DNA from: Synechococcus sp. JA-2-3B'a(2-13)
Lineage (GTDB): Bacteria > Cyanobacteriota > Cyanobacteriia > Thermostichales > Thermostichaceae
DNA length: 64,000 bases
Direction of reading: 5' to 3'
Assembly (NCBI RefSeq): GCF_000013225.1
Contig: NC_007776.1
Location: 2,548,501 to 2,612,500, forward strand
Each line of letters opens with the position of its first letter. Within the stretch, counting starts at the first letter, position 1. The notes under the pieces were generated by a model. It had not been told where the DNA came from and made no database searches. It saw nothing but the letters and a program-made list of their open reading frames with translations. This document shows positions 28,968-37,034 of this stretch, in pieces. The translations under genes and the position numbers were made by a program.

Positions 28968-28981
28968 CAATGCGTAGCATC
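28958..28981 (+). repeat. 24-bp dispersed repeat unit spanning two gene ends
   Basis: The unit reads TTGCCGTTAGCA, then ATGC-GTA-GCAT-C. It has a stem unlike the others yet perfectly paired, and a first hairpin TTGC/GCAA. It supplies stop codons and C-terminal residues of both gnd and nadB. Confidence 0.65.
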
Positions 28982-30484
28982 AAGAGGTCTCCGGAAAAAA
29001 GTTGAACCGCGCACCTCCGTATGGAAAGGCTCCCCTTCCTGAGGAAAATCCTCGCGGAAATGGGCCCCGCGGCTTTCCTCCCGCAGCAGCGCCCCCTGAG
29101 CTACCAGACGGGCCAGCAAAAGCAGACTGCCTGCCTCGGCCTCTTCCCGGGTGGCCCAAGGCTTTTCCTGCAGGGGAAGTGCCTTGACAAAGGTCAGAAA
29201 AGCCCGCAGCCGTGTTCCCTCCCGCACAACGCCCAAAGCTTCCCCAACTCGCTGCCTGAGAGCCGGCAGGATGTCGGGAGACGTCGCCAGAACGGGTAGC
29301 CTCTGCAGCTGTCGGGGAAAGCTCACCTCTCCCAAATCTTGCAAGGCAGCCAAGGCGGCCCGCTTGCCCATGACCAGCCCTTCCAAAAGGCTGTTGGAAG
29401 CCAAGCGATTGGCTCCGTGCAGACCCGTGGAAGCCACCTCCCCAGCAGCATAAAGGCCCGGCAGGCCGGTGAAGCCGAAAGCGTCCGTTCGGATCCCACC
29501 CATCACGTAGTGAGCGGCGGGAACAACCGGGAGCAGATCCTTGGTGGGATCCAGCCCCAAGGCGCGGGCAGAGGCAACAACGGTGGGAAAGCGCTCCTCC
29601 AGATGTTCGACGACCCGCAGATCCAGGTAGGTTCCCCCTGTCTGCTGCCGCTCCCAGAAAACGGCTCGAGCTACCACATCCCGCGGCGCCAGCTCTCCCA
29701 GCTCCGCATAGCGAGGCATAAAACGCTCCCCCAAGGCGTTGAGGAGAACAGCCCCTTCTCCTCTTACTGCCTCGCTCACCAGCGCTCCATTGGGCAAAGC
29801 CGTGGGGTGAAATTGCACAAACTCCAGATCCCTGAGAGTGGCCCCTGCCCGCCAAGCCAGCACCATTCCGTCGCCGGTGGCCCCCGAGGGAGCTGTCGAG
29901 ACGGGGAAGAGGCTGCCAAATCCTCCCGTAGCCAGGAGAACTGCCCCGGCCCTCACCTCCACCGGCCCTTCAGGGCCAAGCAGCAAGGCCCCCGCCACCC
30001 TGTCCCCCGCCAGCAAAAAGCTGAGGGCTGTGTAGCCCTGCAAAGGCAGCCTGTTGAGGCGAGCCAGCAAACCTCTCAGAAGCCACAGTCCGCTCCGATC
30101 CCCCCCCAGATGGCGTACCCGCGCTTGGGAGTGGCCCCCTTCCCGGACGGGTTGGGGATGGAAAGGAAGGCCCCAGCGCAAAAGTCTCTCCAGGTGCAAG
30201 GGTGCTTCCTCCACAATGGAGCGAGCCACCTTTTCTTCCACCAGGCCGCGGCCCGCTTGCAAGGTGTCTTGGATATGGGCTTCTACGTCCGCCTCATCCG
30301 CAGGAAAAGCCACCCCACCCTGCGCCCAAGGGGTAGAGCCAGAGGGAAGGGGATCCTTGCTTACCACCAGAGTTGTCGCCCCCTGGGCTTCGGCCCACAG
30401 GGCTGCGTACACCCCCGCCACCCCTGCTCCCAGGATCAACAGGTCTGTTTCTAACAAGGGCGGCGCCCCGTTCTTCCCCTCCAC
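28964..30484 (-). CDS. nadB: L-aspartate oxidase
   Basis: The 506-residue flavoenzyme oxidises L-aspartate to iminoaspartate, the first step of de novo NAD synthesis. An N-terminal FAD motif (LLILGAGVAGVYAALWAEAQ), the TPWAQGGVAFP block, the LEFVQFHPTAL active-site region and the HYVMGGIRTDAFGFTGLPGLYAAGEVA segment, with catalytic Arg and His, are present. It starts two bases after the nadA stop position and runs in the same direction as nadA and nadC, so the three form an operon-like cluster. The last residues come from the repeat shared with gnd. Confidence 0.96.
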   Translation of the reverse strand: MEGKNGAPPLLETDLLILGAGVAGVYAALWAEAQGATTLVVSKDPLPSGSTPWAQGGVAFPADEADVEAHIQDTLQAGRGLVEEKVARSIVEEAPLHLERLLRWGLPFHPQPVREGGHSQARVRHLGGDRSGLWLLRGLLARLNRLPLQGYTALSFLLAGDRVAGALLLGPEGPVEVRAGAVLLATGGFGSLFPVSTAPSGATGDGMVLAWRAGATLRDLEFVQFHPTALPNGALVSEAVRGEGAVLLNALGERFMPRYAELGELAPRDVVARAVFWERQQTGGTYLDLRVVEHLEERFPTVVASARALGLDPTKDLLPVVPAAHYVMGGIRTDAFGFTGLPGLYAAGEVASTGLHGANRLASNSLLEGLVMGKRAALAALQDLGEVSFPRQLQRLPVLATSPDILPALRQRVGEALGVVREGTRLRAFLTFVKALPLQEKPWATREEAEAGSLLLLARLVAQGALLREESRGAHFREDFPQEGEPFHTEVRGSTFFRRPLDATHC

Positions 30485-30486
30485 CT

Positions 30487-31443
30487 CTAGGCTCCGGCGG
30501 GCACTGCCAGCATGGCCAGGATGGAACGGCGAGCCTTCTCAGCCACCTCCTGGGGCACCTGGATCACGTAGCGCATCTCCTGCAGGGAGCGGTAAATCTT
30601 TTCCAAGGTAATCTTCTTCATGTACTCGCAGACGGCTTCTGCCTTGACAGGGATGAACGTTTTGTCTGGAGCTTCTTTCTTGAGCCGGTGAAGAATGCCC
30701 ACCTCGGTGGCCACCACAAACTCGCGGCTTTCTGAAGCTTTGGCGTAGCGCACCATGCCCTCGGTAGAGAGCAGCTTGGCATCCGGTTTGAGAAAGAGAC
30801 AGCTAGAGCCGCAACTGCACTCCGGGTGAATGAGGAACTCTGCTCCAGGGTGCTCTTCCACCATCGCCTTGAGGTGCTCTTCCCGGATGCCAACATGCAC
30901 GTGGCACTCTCCCGGAAAGAGATCCAGCTCCCTTCCGGTTACTTGAGCAACGTGGGCTCCCAGAAACATATCCGGCACGAAGAAGATGGGGCGATCCGGG
31001 GGCAGGCTGGCCACCACTTGAACTGCGTTGGCGCTGGTTACGCAGACATCTGCCAGAGCCTTGATCTCGGCAGCGGTGTTGACGTAGGCCACCACCAAGC
31101 CCTCAGGGCAGGCTGCCTTCCACCGCAGCACATCTTCTGGGCGAATGCTGTCGGCCAAGGAACAGCCCGCCTCCAGATCCGGCAGCAGCACCGTCTTTTC
31201 CGGGTTAAGGATGGCAGCCGTCTCCGCCATAAAATGCACGCCCGCAAAGACGATCACCTGGGCGCTCGTCTTTTGAGCCTCCCGAGCCAGTCCTAAGGAG
31301 TCTCCCACAAAGTCCGCCACCTCTTGAACTTCGGGGAGCTGATACGAATGCGCGAGGATAACTGCCTGCCTTTCCTGTTTGAGCCGGGCAATCTCCTGGA
31401 CGATTGTGGCAGTGTTGTGTAGCAATGGGGTTTCTCCCTTCAT
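30487..31443 (-). CDS. nadA: Quinolinate synthase
   Basis: The 318-residue protein condenses iminoaspartate with dihydroxyacetone phosphate to quinolinate, using a [4Fe-4S] cluster. The conserved cysteines lie in LEAGCSLADS, in HPECSCGSSC and in the late AVCEYM. The start ATG 31443 (MKGETPLLHNTATIVQEIAR) matches family N-termini. An open frame continues 99 codons upstream to 31740, but that part is built on dispersed repeats and is not expected to be translated. It lies between nadC and nadB in the NAD cluster. Confidence 0.95.
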   Translation of the reverse strand: MKGETPLLHNTATIVQEIARLKQERQAVILAHSYQLPEVQEVADFVGDSLGLAREAQKTSAQVIVFAGVHFMAETAAILNPEKTVLLPDLEAGCSLADSIRPEDVLRWKAACPEGLVVAYVNTAAEIKALADVCVTSANAVQVVASLPPDRPIFFVPDMFLGAHVAQVTGRELDLFPGECHVHVGIREEHLKAMVEEHPGAEFLIHPECSCGSSCLFLKPDAKLLSTEGMVRYAKASESREFVVATEVGILHRLKKEAPDKTFIPVKAEAVCEYMKKITLEKIYRSLQEMRYVIQVPQEVAEKARRSILAMLAVPAGA

Positions 31444-31455
31444 TTTCGACTTCTT

Positions 31456-31479
31456 GTCGCGACAGCGTTGCGTAGCAAT
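31456..31479 (+). repeat. 24-bp dispersed repeat unit, TTGC-stem type
   Basis: The unit reads GTCGCGACAGCG, then TTGC-GTA-GCAA-T, with both hairpins perfectly paired. It sits just upstream of the nadA start codon. Confidence 0.8.
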
Positions 31480-31717
31480 AACGGTTTTGTTCCTCTGGAG
31501 GCTGGACACGATCTGAGGACTTTGTCCCGCTAATGCGTTTGCAGGAGCAGCGCGCAGCAATAACGGAAAGCCCATCTCCTGGAGTTGGTCGACTCTGCTT
31601 TGGGGGGTATCTGAGCCGGCAAGAGAAGCAACCCCCAACCCAGATGCCCGGCGAAGCCTTTCGCGGCGCCCGGTTGAGCTGGAGCTGGGCTTAGGTTGTC
31701 TTCTCAAAGTAGCATCA

Positions 31718-31741
31718 GTCGCAACAGCGTTGCGTAGCAAT
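31718..31741 (+). repeat. 24-bp dispersed repeat unit, TTGC-stem type
   Basis: The unit reads GTCGCAACAGCG, then TTGC-GTA-GCAA-T. It differs from the in-gene copy in nadC at one base. Confidence 0.8.
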
Positions 31742-31773
31742 AAAGCAGTGTCCAGCGAGGACTTGGCTCAGGG

Positions 31774-32631
31774 TCACACCACCAGCAAAGAGAGATCCAA
31801 AGCCTTGGCCGAGTGGGTGAGCGCCCCGACGCTGACGTAATTCACGCCTGCCTCGGCCACTTGCCTGGCCCGTTCTGGGGTCATGTTGCCGCTGGCCTCC
31901 AGGGGAACTCTCCCTCCCACCCGTTGGACGGCGGCCTGGGTTTCTTCCAGGGTGAAGTTGTCCAGAAGGATGAGATCGGCTCCTGCTGCCAAAGCCTCTT
32001 CCAGTTCCTGGAGATCCCGCACCTCCACCTCCACCTTGAGGTGGTGGGGAGCACCTTCCTTGGCCCGCTTGACGGCTGCCAAAACGCCTCCCGCGCCGCG
32101 GTCGCAACAGCGTTGCGTGGCAATGATGTGGTTTTCCTTGATCAAAATGCCGTCGAACAGCCCAAAGCGGTGGTTTTTGCCGCCCCCTACCCGTACAGCA
32201 TACTTCTCCAGGGCGCGCAGGCCGGGAGTGGTCTTGCGGGTGTCCAGAAGCTGGGTTGAGGTTCCCCGGAGAGCCTCTACATAGGTGCGGGTGAGGGTGG
32301 CAATGCCGGACAGCCTTTGGAGAAGATTGAGCGCCAGCCTCTCCCCCGCCAGAATGCCCTTCAGGGATCCCTTGAGGTGGGCCACCTCTTGACGGACAGC
32401 CACCCTGGCCCCTTCCTCCACTCCAGGGATGAACTCCACCTGGGGATCCGCCAGCCGAAAAACCCGCTTGGCAATCTCCAGGCCGGCCAGGATCCCTGTC
32501 TCCTTGGCCAGGATTACCGCCTCACCCTCCAGTCCTGGGGGTAGGGTCAGCTCTGTGGTGAGGTCGCCGTGCCCCAGGTCTTCCCACAGCCAAGCGCAAA
32601 GGGTCTCCTCTGGTAAGTAAACTTCTTCCAT
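31774..32631 (-). CDS. nadC: Nicotinate-nucleotide pyrophosphorylase (quinolinate phosphoribosyltransferase)
   Basis: The 285-residue enzyme makes nicotinate mononucleotide from quinolinate and PRPP, completing the NAD cluster. The motifs [47 protein letters not shown] (split here by function), [31 protein letters not shown] and LLDNF are present. After IKENHI the family normally continues at once to AGG; here [10 protein letters not shown] comes first, encoded by a 24-bp dispersed repeat inserted in frame (32101-32124). All recognised substrate-binding residues remain, so the enzyme may tolerate the extra eight residues. No other nadC is visible in the window. Confidence 0.95.
   Translation of the reverse strand: MEEVYLPEETLCAWLWEDLGHGDLTTELTLPPGLEGEAVILAKETGILAGLEIAKRVFRLADPQVEFIPGVEEGARVAVRQEVAHLKGSLKGILAGERLALNLLQRLSGIATLTRTYVEALRGTSTQLLDTRKTTPGLRALEKYAVRVGGGKNHRFGLFDGILIKENHIIATQRCCDRGAGGVLAAVKRAKEGAPHHLKVEVEVRDLQELEEALAAGADLILLDNFTLEETQAAVQRVGGRVPLEASGNMTPERARQVAEAGVNYVSVGALTHSAKALDLSLLVV
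32101..32124 (+). repeat. 24-bp dispersed repeat unit inserted in nadC
   Basis: The unit reads GTCGCAACAGCG, then TTGC-GTG-GCAA-T. Because it is 24 bp long and inserted in frame, it adds eight codons, read as roughly IATQRCCD on the gene strand. Confidence 0.85.
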
Positions 32632-33556
32632 TTTCGGTTTGGTTTTAGCTAGACCGCCGGGAAGCCCCGCCTTCTGTTAGTGACTAGTGGCTGGTCACTA
32701 TCCACTCACCACTATCCAGGGTGAGGGTCGGGATAAAAGGCGAGGACACGATGCTTCGTCCTTACTGGTGCTATGACCGGCGTAGCAGGATTTTATACGC
32801 TCATCATGAGAACTGCTTACCAGTATCGCTTACGCCCTACTTCTAGCCAAGTTGCTCTGATGGACCAATGGCTAGACTTGTTACGCAAGCAGTACAACTA
32901 CCGCTTGGCAGAGCGCTTTGCGTGGTGGGAACACAATCGCTGTGATATCAATGCTTGTCCCTTAATCTGTCACTTGCCCAAGCTGAAAGACAATCCCGAT
33001 TTCTACTCCCAGAAACGGGATTTGGTGAAGACGAAAGCCCTGTTTCCGCAGTACAGAGCAGTCCATTCGCAAGTCCTGCAAAACTGCATAGAGCGAGTGC
33101 ACAAAGCATTCGACCGCTGGCTGAAGGGTGACGGTAACGGCAAGCGGGCAGGGAAACCCAGATTTAAGGGAGCTGGGCGGTATCGCTTCTTCACTTTCCC
33201 CCCGATGAAACAAGACTGCATTTGCGGGCAGTTTATCCATCTGCCCAAAATCGGTGCTGTTCGGATAATTCAGCACCGTCCTTTGCCTGAGGGCTTTGTG
33301 ATTAAGACCGCTGCCATCACCCGCAAGGCAGACGGGTGGTATGTGACCTTGAGCCTGCAAGATTCGTCCGTCCCTGAGTTTACTCCTGAGCCTGCAACAC
33401 TGGAGAACACGATGGGGATCGACGTGGGACTGGACTCCTTTTTGGTGACCGATGCGGGGGAGTCTGTTCCAGTTCCCCAGTATTACCGCAGAGCCCAAAA
33501 GCGGTTAAAGAGACTGCAGCGGGCAGTGTCTCGCAAGAAGAAAGGGTCAAACCGCC

Positions 33557-33623
33557 TATGGCTAGTGACTAGTGGATAGTGACCAGTGGATAGTGAATAG
33601 TGACTATCCACTAACCACTATCT
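33557..33623 (+). repeat. Short tandem AGTGGAT/ATAGTGA repeats inside tnpB
   Basis: Heptamer-like words (AGTGACT, AGTGGAT, AGTGACC, AGTGGAT, AGTGAAT) run into a nearly inverse arm, TGACTATCCACT. A related block occupies the left-end foldback of the same element at about 32678-32717. Confidence 0.75.
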
Positions 33624-33980
33624 CAGCGCAAAGATTTTCATGACAAAACAGCGAACTGGCTGGTAAGCAAGGGCAAGCATATTGGGTACGAAGCCCTGAA
33701 TATCAAAGGTATTGCGAGGACGAAGCTAGCAAAATCCACCTATGATGCTGGGTGGGGACAATTTCTGCAAATGCTGGCAGTCAAGGCTGAAAGAGCTGGG
33801 CTGAGGGCGATTGCAGTGAATCCCAACGGCAGCAGTCAAAACTGCTCTCGGTGTGGTCAAAGAGTACCGAAAGCGATTCAAGACAGGTGGCATTCTTGTT
33901 CCCATTGTGGGCTAGAACTAGAGCGCGACCACCATGCGGCCATCAACATCAAGCACAGGGCGGTGGGGCATCCCGTTCTT

Positions 33981-34004
33981 TTCGCGTCAGCGGGACGTAG
34001 TCCT
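33981..34004 (+). repeat. 24-bp dispersed repeat unit in a TnpB right end
   Basis: The unit reads TTCGCGTCAGCG, then GGAC-GTA-GTCC-T. It lies within the last codons of the tnpB pseudogene and the presumed guide-RNA scaffold. Confidence 0.8.
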
Positions 34005-34024
34005 CAAGCGCAGGAAACGTCCTT

Positions 34025-34048
34025 TTCGCGCTAGCGGCGCGGAGCGCT
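34025..34048 (+). repeat. 24-bp dispersed repeat unit in a TnpB right end, GCGC-stem type
   Basis: The unit reads TTCGCGCTAGCG, then GCGC-GGA-GCGC-T, only 20 bp after the previous unit. The same pair, in the same order, occurs in the leftover right end at 43941-44068. Confidence 0.8.
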
Positions 34049-34096
34049 TTGCATCAGCATGAGTGCGGGAGTATGTCACGACGGAAGGTGAGGCAG

Positions 34097-34930
34097 ATGG
34101 GGGGCTGGCTCAGGCAAAACTGGCTGTGGCAACTGGGGAGAGCCCTTGTGGCTGTTTGGATCGGCTGGGCGGAGGGGAGCGCTGCCTGGGCGAGGGACAT
34201 GGCGCCGGCTGCCCCTGGAGTCTCCTCTCCCCCTACTTTGCCCATCCCTTGGGAATGGGTGTACGACTTGCAGGAGCAAGCCCGGCAGCGGCAATGCACA
34301 TTGGTTGGCCTGTTGCGCAGCGATCCCTTGCCGGCGCCGGATCCCCAGTGGCAGGTGTACACACGGCTAGATTTGGTGGCCACGCCTCAGGCTGGTCGGT
34401 TGACCAGTGTGTTGTTTGCCGAGAACACCCGTACTCGGGCCTTGCAGGTTATCTATCAAGCCTCAGGGTCGGTATACGACCCCGTTGAGGCATTGGATTT
34501 TGCCATGATCCTGCCTCTAGCCTGGCAGGGGAACACTTTGCTGGCGCGGGAGTACGAAGGCTGGTTCCAGACCGATTTGAGCTGGGATCGGGCGGTGGTC
34601 TGGCCTTTGCCCACTGGCTCGACAGGGATCCCACCGGTGCAAATCTGGGATCCGCCGCCGGCGCTGGGGTATGCTGAGCTGCTGGGCTGGGATCCCCAGG
34701 CGCGAGAGCGGGTGCTGTTTGCGGTGGCCGATAGCCTTGGAGAGATGCCCCGCTTGGTGAGCGTGGGCCCAGACCGCCAGGTGTTGCTGCGAGCGCCTGC
34801 CGTTGCCCTTTCCCCAACTCCCTCTTCTCTACAGGGGTGGCAGGAGATCCGGCCCAAGGGGGGAGAGCCTCTCTGCCACCAAAGCCGTTTTGGGCTGGAG
34901 CAGGGAGGGGAAAATGAAAAATTAAACTGA
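34097..34930 (+). CDS. Exported protein of unknown function
   Basis: From ATG 34097 (preceded by GAAGGTGAGG) the 277-residue product starts MGGWLRQNWLWQLGRALVAV and has a signal-peptide-like core ending near AAWA. The mature protein is Trp/Pro-rich with no motif I recognise. Longer in-frame starts (34073, 34049) would use bases of the adjoining transposon end and are less likely. The TnpB element ends at 34079, directly upstream, so the native promoter was probably displaced. The next gene begins 28 bp after its stop, in the same direction. Confidence 0.65.
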   Translation: MGGWLRQNWLWQLGRALVAVWIGWAEGSAAWARDMAPAAPGVSSPPTLPIPWEWVYDLQEQARQRQCTLVGLLRSDPLPAPDPQWQVYTRLDLVATPQAGRLTSVLFAENTRTRALQVIYQASGSVYDPVEALDFAMILPLAWQGNTLLAREYEGWFQTDLSWDRAVVWPLPTGSTGIPPVQIWDPPPALGYAELLGWDPQARERVLFAVADSLGEMPRLVSVGPDRQVLLRAPAVALSPTPSSLQGWQEIRPKGGEPLCHQSRFGLEQGGENEKLN

Positions 34931-34958
34931 GATGCAGAAGCCTGTGGGAGCGACAACC

Positions 34959-35264
34959 ATGTCCAAACCGGTGGTGCGGCGGGGCTGGCCTCTGGAGGCC
35001 TTTGTCGGGGATGTAATCGTCTGTACCCTAGAGGGATCCCATCTGGATCAGGTGACGGAAATCCGAGTCAGCCCGGCGGGTAAAGGGATCCGAGTCAGCT
35101 TTGGGGATCCCTTGGGACGCTCTAAGGAACCGGTGCAGGCCAACGCCGAGGCGCTGACGGTTACCTTTGAGATCGATCCCAGCACCTACCCTGGCGAAAA
35201 GCGCATTGAGCTGATCTCGCCGGCAGGGCCCAGCGATCCCCTGCCGTTTTTGGTGATGATGTAG
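34959..35264 (+). CDS. Small beta-rich protein of unknown function
   Basis: The 101-residue product (start ATG 34959 after GGGAG; ATG 34932 also in frame) has a strand pattern reminiscent of an IPT/TIG or immunoglobulin-like domain: GDVIVCTLEGSHLDQVTEIR, then LTVTFEIDPSTYPGEKRIEL and SPAGPSDPLPFLV. No signal peptide is seen. It lies between an exported protein gene and a membrane-anchored TPR gene in one direction, with short gaps, so a three-gene unit is likely. Confidence 0.6.
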   Translation: MSKPVVRRGWPLEAFVGDVIVCTLEGSHLDQVTEIRVSPAGKGIRVSFGDPLGRSKEPVQANAEALTVTFEIDPSTYPGEKRIELISPAGPSDPLPFLVMM

Positions 35265-35291
35265 AGGCGCGCAGAAAAGAGGAAGTGGGTC

Positions 35292-36470
35292 ATGCCGTTT
35301 GTGATTGCCCCGACCGACGTGGGCGTGCTGGTGCTGGGGGCGAGCCTGTTGCTTTTGGCCGGGGGTTGGGCCTGGTGGCTGCGGCGGCAGAAGCGTGCTG
35401 CCTCCCCAGAATCTACAGCCGTTTCGCCGGCCCCGGCGGTTGACCCATCTGCCCTTTCGGCGGAACAGGCGGCTCAACTACAGCCCTTCGAGCAGGCGGT
35501 GGGAGATCAGCCGCAGGATCCCATTGCCTGGTACAACCGCGCCACCACCCTCGACCACCTGGGGCAAGCCCAAGCTGCCCTGGCCAGCTACGACCGCGCC
35601 CTGGAGCTGAAGCCGGACTTCCCCGAAGCCTGGAACAACCGTGGTTCTCTGCTGGACGATCTCGGTCGCCATCAAGAAGCTCTGGCCAGCTATGAGCGGG
35701 CTCTGCGGCTGAAACCGGATTTTTTTGAGGCCCGCTTTAACCAGGCCAACACGCTGCGGCAATTGGGCCGCTACGAAGAAGCCCTACGTGCCTACGAACG
35801 GGCCCTTGCCCTCAGCCCCGACAGCCCGGAAACGTGGTACCTGCACGGGCTAACCTTAGCCTCTCTGGGACGGTGGCAGGGATCCCTAATCAGCTACGAG
35901 AAAGCCCTCGCCATCAACCCCGTCAATGCCCAAGTTTGGCAGAGTCGGGGCCTGGCTCTGTTTCACCTAGAGCGCTACGTCGATGCTCTGGCCAGCTACG
36001 AACGAGCCCTGCAACTGGGCTCCGAATCGGCCTCTCTCTGGGCCGGCCATGCCCTTGCCCACCACCGCCTCGGCAACCCGATGGAGGCCCTCAACAGCTA
36101 TGACCGTGCCCTGGCGCAGGATCCCAAACGCCCTCAGATCTGGGTGCAGCGCGGCCTGGTGCTGATGGACTTGAACCTCTACGAGCTGGCCATCCAGAGT
36201 TTTGATCGGGCCCTGCAGATGGATCCCAGCAATGCCGAGGCTCACTACGCCAAAGCCTGCTGCTACGCCTGGGAAGGCCAAGTGCCTCAGGCCCTACAAG
36301 CTTTGGAGCAAGCCCTACGCCTGGAGCCGGAACGCTACCGCCCCTTGCTCTCCTCTGAGCCCTATTTCGACCTCATTCGCGAGGAGCCGAGTTTTGCATC
36401 CTTTTTGGCAGCCCTTGCCGGCACGGATCCCCCCAAGAACCCCCCGCCGCTGTCACGAACAGCCTCTTGA
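35292..36470 (+). CDS. Membrane-anchored TPR protein
   Basis: The 392-residue protein has an N-terminal membrane helix (VGVLVLGASLLLLAGGWAWW) and an Ala/Pro linker, then about eight 34-residue tetratricopeptide repeats. These have a regular core of W(Y/N)N(R)G-LG-(A/Y)-AL-YE(R/K)AL-PD. Examples are AWYNRATTLDHLGQAQAALA and AWNNRGSLLDDLGRHQEALA. Such repeats form protein-binding superhelices; the partner is unknown. GAGGAAGTGGG precedes the ATG. Last gene of the probable three-gene unit. Confidence 0.85.
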   Translation: MPFVIAPTDVGVLVLGASLLLLAGGWAWWLRRQKRAASPESTAVSPAPAVDPSALSAEQAAQLQPFEQAVGDQPQDPIAWYNRATTLDHLGQAQAALASYDRALELKPDFPEAWNNRGSLLDDLGRHQEALASYERALRLKPDFFEARFNQANTLRQLGRYEEALRAYERALALSPDSPETWYLHGLTLASLGRWQGSLISYEKALAINPVNAQVWQSRGLALFHLERYVDALASYERALQLGSESASLWAGHALAHHRLGNPMEALNSYDRALAQDPKRPQIWVQRGLVLMDLNLYELAIQSFDRALQMDPSNAEAHYAKACCYAWEGQVPQALQALEQALRLEPERYRPLLSSEPYFDLIREEPSFASFLAALAGTDPPKNPPPLSRTAS

Positions 36471-37034
36471 CGTTCTCACCTCCCAGAAGGAGAGGAGAGG
36501 CTGGAATGCACAGGCTGTTTCACCGCCAACCTGACCCAATCACCAATAACCACGAGAGCACGCCAACAACAGAAATCCGGCAATTTCGTTGGGTCTTACG
36601 GGGGGTCTTACGGGAAAATTGCGCTCTTTTGCCGATGAAACCCGCCGATTTTCCGTGGAGATGCTGTTGCTTGGGTCAAGAAACCTGGTCAAACTAAGAA
36701 CGTTCCAGCTCTTGGCAAATCTCAACAGTGTCCGGTTGTGCTTCTAACGCCATCCCTGTAGCCCTGTAGCACCTGCTTGCGCAGGGTCTGGCTGGGCAAA
36801 AGCGTCTCTTGACTGGATGGGTGTTGGTTATGGGTGGGATCCTCAACCTTTGAATGGTTTTCGAGTTCCTTGAGTGCTTGTTCTACAGTTATTTTCGGCA
36901 AATCGGTAAAGTGGTTGTCTATGATAACGGCCCCTCGCCTGACCTCTCCCAAGAACTCCGTCTCCCTGAGGCGACCGGCGGCCCCCCCTCCATTGCCTTT
37001 GGCCAAGACCGGATTCCCAGCCGCATGTGGATCT
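36471..37034. other. 564-bp gap between the TPR gene and sigF
   Basis: It contains a short direct duplication (GGGTCTTACGGG twice, near 36590-36611) and a degenerate 24-bp repeat at 36952-36975. A minus-strand open frame (about 36722-37183) has no recognisable domain and runs into sigF, so I do not call it. The long sigF leader presumably holds its promoter, but no clear -10/-35 pair stands out. Confidence 0.45.
36952..36975 (-). repeat. 24-bp dispersed repeat unit, degenerate
   Basis: On the minus strand it reads GTCGCCTCAGGG, then AGAC-GGA-GTTC-T. The overall layout is kept but the second stem is only partly paired. Confidence 0.5.

Larger units (their letters stand above)
31444..31773. 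other. 330-bp gap between nadC and nadA filled with repeat debris
   Basis: Genes of this pathway are usually tightly packed, but here nadC and nadA are 330 bp apart. The gap contains two clear 24-bp units (31456 and 31718) and a third degenerate stretch near 31525-31560 with similar words (GTCCCGCTAATGCG, AGCAAT). No gene, promoter or terminator is evident. Confidence 0.55.
32806..34034 (+). pseudogene. tnpB pseudogene (copy C)
   Basis: The N-terminal part ([20 protein letters not shown] to [10 protein letters not shown], stop at 33579) and the C-terminal part (from QRKDFHDKTANWLVSKGKHI, about 33624, to 34034) belong to one TnpB. Between them about 68 bases of AGTGGAT/ATAGTGA-like repeats replace the expected helical segment and add a stop. 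RuvC residues survive in GIDVGLDSF, and the zinc ribbon (CSRCGQRV ... CSHCGLELERDHHAAINI) is intact, but no full-length protein can be made. Confidence 0.88.
32644..34079 (+). mobile_element. IS200/IS605-group tnpB element, decayed (copy C)
   Basis: The left end has TTAGCTAGACCGCC and GGGAAGCCCCGC and resumes with GGTGAGGGTCGGGATAAAAGG. The right end closes with GTGCGGGAGTATGTCAC at 34079. The left-end foldback is interrupted by AGTGACTAGTGG-type repeats, and a similar repeat block lies inside tnpB. The right end carries two 24-bp dispersed repeat units. This subfamily differs from copies A and B. Confidence 0.78.

Noticed and set aside
31444-31740. N-terminal extension of the nadA frame by 99 codons
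   Set aside because: The extension is built on two 24-bp repeats and resembles no NadA; ATG 31443 fits the family start.
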